From JADJPL01 sp041183125 (lineage in GTDB: Bacteria > Bacteroidota > Bacteroidia > Chitinophagales > Saprospiraceae): DNA of 10,684 bases. Position numbers and translations under genes: made by a program. Under the pieces are notes generated by a model, which was given only the letters and a program-made list of their open reading frames with translations, searched no databases and had not been told where the DNA came from. This document shows positions 9,001-10,684 of the stretch, one piece after another. Positions within the stretch are counted from its first letter, which is position 1; the number at the start of each line of letters is the position of its first letter. The stretch lies in NCBI GenBank assembly GCA_041183125.1, contig JBEGMH010000255.1, positions 1 to 10,684 on the forward strand, in the 5' to 3' direction.

Positions 9001-9173
9001 ACCAGCAGTTGGGTGATTTCCCGCCCACCGACCAGGCTAAAGCGGTATACGACACCTTGTCCAAAGAGTTGCAAGGCTATCTGGACCAACTGCAGCCCCT
9101 GCTCAAGGAAGGCGTGGACCGCCTCAACAAAGCCGCCGTCGAACAGCGGATGCCCTTGTTGAAGAGTTTGTAA
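6027..9173 (+). CDS. Large secreted Asp-box (BNR/VPS10-like) beta-propeller protein
   Basis: This 1048-residue exported protein belongs to the large family often labelled glycosyl hydrolase, BNR-repeat or VPS10/sortilin-like. A signal peptide covers residues 1-21 (hydrophobic run VLFLACLLIGF, cleavage near ASGQ). After the family-typical GPFRGGRS come eleven Asp-box motifs of the form S/T-x-D-x-G-x-T/N/S-W. They start at about residues 86, 140, 191, 249, 299, 345, 386, 531, 598, 652 and 695, and imply one or two beta-propellers. From about 745 to 890 follows a beta-rich segment ending in GMYKARLSANGKSVEQTF, then a charged helical, coiled-coil-like region (about 903-1048). There is no type IX secretion C-terminal domain and no recognisable glycosidase catalytic residues, so the hydrolase label should not be taken literally. 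Periplasmic or surface binding or scaffolding is the likelier role. It is monocistronic by spacing. Confidence 0.88.
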   Translation: MNVRPVLFLACLLIGFQASGQKKGKPAATPAVERPASTHFDQRLYEGMKWRLVGPFRGGRSCTVTGVRHQPNLYYQGTAGGGVWRTQDGGQTWHCISDGFFGGSIGAVAVAESDPNVLYVGEGEQTVRGNVSSGWGLWRSTDAGKTWKSIGLKASEHIGRIRVHPHNPDLVYVAAMGNLWKPSPERGVYRSKDGGNTWERILFESEKAGAVDLILDPNNPRILYASTWEISRNGYRMDSGGPGSHLWKSTDGGDTWTKLTHRPGMPKGTIGIIGIAVSPVNSNRLWACVEHLDGGVFRSDDGGETWTRTSDFRELRQRAWYYSRIYADTKDENKVYVANVDFWRSDDGGKNWTGIETPHGDHHDLWIDPDNNQRMAVADDGGAQVSYDAGENWTTYHNQPTAQFYRVTTDNHFPYRILGAQQDNSTVRILHRSAGGYITEKDWDVSAGGESAHLAPDPDDPDVVYAGTYKGYMSRLDHKTGQERSTNVWPDNPAGSGVEVMKYRFNWNYPIFFSPHDGNKLYAGSNYLHVSYNEGQSWEVISPDLTRGEPETLKSSGGPITQDNTGVEYYANIFAVTESAQEPGVIWAGSDDGLLHLTRDGGKTWTNVTPPGSPKYNMMNSIEVNPFVKGGAYVAATSYKFGDYTPYLYKTTDYGKTWTLITSGIDPQFYTRVVRADPKRQGLLYAGTEWGMYVSFDDGTSWHPFQLNLPVTSIADLHIRDNALIAATHGRSFWMIDDLSPLHQLNADIASKDFHLFQPKASYRMAQEEGGNKAALRTQGENHPNGVIFHFYLKSVTDSTQVKLDLLEPDGDLIRSYSNTSKDRRSALPIKTGGNRFVWDMRYPGFKDFPGMVLYSSPNRGPKAVPGMYKARLSANGKSVEQTFEILKDPRLPNQAAAYQEQLDFLIQVRDRVSEAHQAISDIRAVKKDIGYLKEKAGGNPQYQELIRQANELEKELSKVEGQIHQVKNQSQQDPINYGIKVNNRLAFLMADQQLGDFPPTDQAKAVYDTLSKELQGYLDQLQPLLKEGVDRLNKAAVEQRMPLLKSL

Positions 9174-9190
9174 GGTGTGTTTTTTCGCAG

Positions 9191-9219
9191 GGGGTGTGTG
9201 AAAAGTGTTTCACCGCCCC
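9191..9219 (+). terminator. Hairpin just after the Asp-box gene, possible terminator
   Basis: GTGAAA (9198-9203) and TTTCAC (9208-9213) form a perfect 6-base-pair stem with loop AGTG. GGGG (9191-9194) and CCCC (9216-9219) extend it across a small internal loop. It begins 18 bases after the stop codon at 9173, where a terminator is expected. No T-run follows, so an intrinsic terminator is not proven. Confidence 0.35.
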
Positions 9220-9220
9220 A

Positions 9221-9323
9221 GCCTGAAGAATAAAATAATGAACGAGCGCTTATTTTTTTGATTTTGCCGTGCAAAATCAAAAAAACAAGCGCTCGTTCAA
9301 AATATTCTTTGGTGGCATCAGGC
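9221..9323. repeat. Very strong palindrome/hairpin upstream of the lipoprotein gene
   Basis: The core (9239-9299) folds as a 29-pair stem with a CGT loop (9268-9270). TGAACGAGCGCTT (9239-9251) pairs with 9287-9299, there is one A-C mismatch (9252/9286), then TTTTTTTGATTTTGC (9253-9267) pairs with 9271-9285. Outside it AAGAATA (9226-9232) pairs with TATTCTT (9303-9309), and GCCTG (9221-9225) pairs with CAGGC (9319-9323), across unequal loops. The T-run is inside the left arm and the A-run inside the right, so it is not built like an intrinsic terminator. Each arm holds an AGCGCT-centred pseudo-palindrome (for example AACAAGCGCTCGTT), which resembles a repressor operator. It shares no sequence with the palindrome at 5602-5766. 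Confidence 0.8.
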
Positions 9324-9385
9324 GAAAAAGGGCTTTTTACAGAACCCCTGACATTCCTTTTTAGAAAAAGAAAATATTTTGAACG
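9294..9385. repeat. 13-base inverted repeat linking the palindrome edge to the lipoprotein start codon
   Basis: CGTTCAAAATATT (9294-9306) is the exact reverse complement of AATATTTTGAACG (9373-9385). The second copy ends directly before the ATG at 9386, and the first overlaps the right arm of the strong hairpin. With a two-base gap the match continues by four more bases (CTTT). In RNA, the first copy could pair either with the left hairpin arm or with the leader beside the start codon, but not both. A regulatory switch is inference only. Confidence 0.55.
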
Positions 9386-9802
9386 ATGAGAACAACCCTC
9401 CTTTTGTGCGTGGCCCTCTTGGTTGGGGGGCTAGGTTGCCAAAACAGCCCCCGCACCAACCCTGCTCAAGGCCCTGAGAGCGTGGCTGATATCGGCCTGG
9501 GCTACCAGAATTTTGGGGAAGACGAGTTCGGCATACCCCTTTCCGTACTGATGTTGGCTGAAAACGGCGGAGCGATCGCTTTGGATACCGTTCGGGTCAG
9601 CCTGGCGAAAATAGAACGGGAGCGATATGCCGAAATGGGCATCCCCTCCGAAGCCCTGGATGCCTGCGGCGGCTGGTATGCGGGGAGTGGCGACTACTTT
9701 TACGTAGTCCAGCGCAAGGGAAAGACAGTTGTGTACAAAGGCTTCCAGGATGAAGCACAGACCGACCAGGGCTATCACTGGCAAGAACTTGAGATGGAAT
9801 AG
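9386..9802 (+). CDS. Small putative lipoprotein of unknown function
   Basis: I do not recognise this 138-residue protein. It begins with a short export signal (MRTT, then hydrophobic LLLCVALLVGG) ending in GLGC at residues 15-18. That resembles a lipobox with cysteine 18 as the lipidated residue, though glycine at -3 is atypical. The residues after it (QNSPRTN) carry no acidic surface-export signal, so a periplasm-facing anchor is likelier. The body (30-138) is acidic and mixed alpha/beta. The most distinctive stretch is CGGWYAGSGDYFYVV (94-108) followed by KGKTVVYKGF, which reads as consecutive beta strands. The ATG at 9386 gives the signal sequence directly and is the only sensible start. 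TATTTTG lies four bases before it. The gene lies between a strong palindrome and the mntA-hepT pair; any link to either is unproven. Confidence 0.7.
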   Translation: MRTTLLLCVALLVGGLGCQNSPRTNPAQGPESVADIGLGYQNFGEDEFGIPLSVLMLAENGGAIALDTVRVSLAKIERERYAEMGIPSEALDACGGWYAGSGDYFYVVQRKGKTVVYKGFQDEAQTDQGYHWQELEME

Positions 9803-9842
9803 CGAACGAGGAAAAATCATGGCGGGCAATGGGCTTTTTTAG

Positions 9843-9850
9843 TATTTTTG
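9843..9850 (+). promoter_or_regulatory. Bacteroidota -7 box four bases before mntA; possible leaderless start
   Basis: TATTTTTG matches the Bacteroidota primary-sigma -7 consensus TAnnTTTG at every fixed position. It is separated from the mntA ATG (9855) by only AGCC. If used, transcription would start within a base or two of the ATG and give a leaderless mRNA. No TTG is visible near the expected -33 position, which weakens the call. TGA at 9849-9851 closes the frame upstream, so the start codon itself is secure. Confidence 0.4.
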
Positions 9851-9854
9851 AGCC

Positions 9855-10259
9855 ATGGAGACACCTATCAAAATAGTAATTGAGGCTTTAGTCAACATCG
9901 TGCCCGACCTCAAGGGGGTCTATTTGTTCGGTAGCCGGGCGGACGGTTCGGCACGGCCGGACAGTGACTTTGATTTTGCTTTTCTGAATACGGGAACCAG
10001 GCTGAGCGACCTTGCAGTCCATTCCCTGCGCCTCGCATTGGCTACCTCCCTTGACGCAGAGGTGGATTTAGTCGATCTTCGGGCTGCATCTACGGTTTTA
10101 CAATTCCAAATCATATCGAAGGGCCGGCGTATTTATTCCTCAGACGATAGCTTTTGCGATACATTTGACCTGTTTGTGTATTCTTCCTACCAGCATTTGA
10201 ACGAAGGACAACAAGAGATTATCCAGGCCATCCGGCAAAGAGGCAAGGTATATGCGTGA
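9855..10259 (+). CDS. mntA: MNT-domain nucleotidyltransferase antitoxin MntA
   Basis: This is a 134-residue minimal nucleotidyltransferase, the antitoxin partner of a HEPN RNase. The hallmark GS-X10-D-x-D is intact: G26-S27 in YLFGSRADG, then D38 and D40 in SDFDFAF. A likely third metal ligand is D71 in EVDLVDL, so the protein should be catalytically active. In studied MntA-HepT pairs the antitoxin AMPylates a tyrosine of the toxin, which silences it; the same is inferred here. The length is normal for the family. The gene ends inside the next one, the stop at 10257-10259 overlapping the hepT start by 8 bases, which indicates translational coupling with the antitoxin made first. After the first third, the DNA becomes clearly AT-richer than the genes to the left. 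Confidence 0.9.
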   Translation: METPIKIVIEALVNIVPDLKGVYLFGSRADGSARPDSDFDFAFLNTGTRLSDLAVHSLRLALATSLDAEVDLVDLRAASTVLQFQIISKGRRIYSSDDSFCDTFDLFVYSSYQHLNEGQQEIIQAIRQRGKVYA

Positions 10260-10662
10260 CGATATCGTTTTGAATAAGGTAGCCGACCTGGAACATTGTA
10301 TATCCAGAATCACGGAAGAATATATCGGGTTCGAGGCAGCATTCGAAATAGAATTGCGCCGACAAGATTCCATCATCCTAAACCTAACCCGTGCCTGCGA
10401 AACGGCTATTGACATTTCGAACCATATCGTCAAAACACAAAGGTTAGGTATCCCTCAAACCGCTCGGGAAAGTTTCGAACTACTGAACGCGCATGGTATA
10501 CTCTCTGACGAACTCTGTCAACAGATGAAAAACATGGTCGGCTTCAGAAATATAGCTATTCACAGCTATACACGGGTGAACCTGTCCGTCGTTCGGGCGA
10601 TTGTAGAAAACAACCTCAAAGATTTCGAGGCTTTCTTAGCTTCTGTGCTGAAAGCAAGCTGA
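10252..10662 (+). CDS. hepT: HEPN-domain RNase toxin HepT (DUF86)
   Basis: This is a 136-residue all-alpha HEPN protein of the DUF86/HepT family, expected to act as a dimeric RNase that halts growth when free of MntA. The catalytic RX4H motif is R99-NIAI-H104, followed by S and Y106, giving the full RX4HXY form. Y106 is the predicted AMPylation site. The surrounding MKNMVGFRNIAIHSY and the upstream ILNLTRACETAIDISNH (residues 42-58) are typical family blocks. The C-terminal LKDFEAFLASVL helix is complete, so the gene looks intact. GC content is about 45-48 percent in sampled stretches, against about 68 percent in a sampled stretch of the Asp-box gene. This suggests recent acquisition together with mntA. 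The 22 bases after the stop hold nothing I can identify. Confidence 0.93.
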   Translation: MRDDIVLNKVADLEHCISRITEEYIGFEAAFEIELRRQDSIILNLTRACETAIDISNHIVKTQRLGIPQTARESFELLNAHGILSDELCQQMKNMVGFRNIAIHSYTRVNLSVVRAIVENNLKDFEAFLASVLKAS

Positions 10663-10684
10663 ATCTACTCGCTCATATCTCAAA

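Noticed and set aside
9804..9810. GAACGAG after the lipoprotein stop, also present in the hairpin at 9240-9246 and nearly at 9381-9387
   Set aside because: A seven-base match is expected by chance at about this frequency in 10 kb, so I do not treat it as a direct repeat flanking a mobile unit.
9819..9857. CATGGC (9819-9824) pairing with GCCATG (9852-9857) over the mntA start
   Set aside because: Six base pairs with a 27-base loop are weak, and the pairing is impossible if the transcript is leaderless.

Overview
The window looks like chromosomal DNA from a GC-moderate, free-living member of the Bacteroidota, possibly of the Saprospiria/Lewinella type. The phylum call rests on several things: a TonB-dependent outer-membrane receptor, a large secreted Asp-box (BNR/VPS10-like) protein, a two-domain universal stress protein with a degenerate second half, the absence of clear Shine-Dalgarno sequences, and a TAnnTTTG-type promoter box. 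The finer placement is a guess.

Layout, left to right. (1) A very AT-rich leader (7 G/C in the first 80 bases) precedes a 606-residue TonB-dependent receptor (95-1915, +). (2) Convergent to it is a two-gene minus-strand unit, pgi (glucose-6-phosphate isomerase, 2408-4063) followed 11 bases later by purE (1923-2396). It joins central sugar metabolism to de novo purine synthesis. (3) A 214-base divergent spacer containing a hairpin separates pgi from a tandem universal stress protein (4278-5111, +). Its stop codon overlaps that of a convergent small membrane protein with a PH-like tail (5108-5584, -). (4) A 442-base gene-free interval (5585-6026) holds a decayed 165-base palindrome with TA at both borders, then little else. 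(5) A 1048-residue secreted beta-propeller protein with eleven Asp-box motifs and a helical C-terminus fills 6027-9173. (6) A 212-base spacer holds a terminator-like hairpin, a very strong 61-base hairpin inside a 103-base imperfect palindrome, and a 13-base inverted repeat that ends directly at the next start codon. (7) A small putative lipoprotein (9386-9802) is followed by an mntA-hepT toxin-antitoxin pair (9855-10662) with an 8-base gene overlap. That pair is AT-richer than the rest of the window.

The first two thirds are ordinary housekeeping and envelope genes. The most unusual parts are the two large palindromes, which differ in sequence, and the right end. There an MNT/HEPN toxin-antitoxin pair, a gene of unknown function and palindromic DNA lie together, and two consecutive genes have a promoter-like TATTTT(T)G box exactly four bases before the ATG. 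I see no rRNA, tRNA, CRISPR array or intact insertion sequence.
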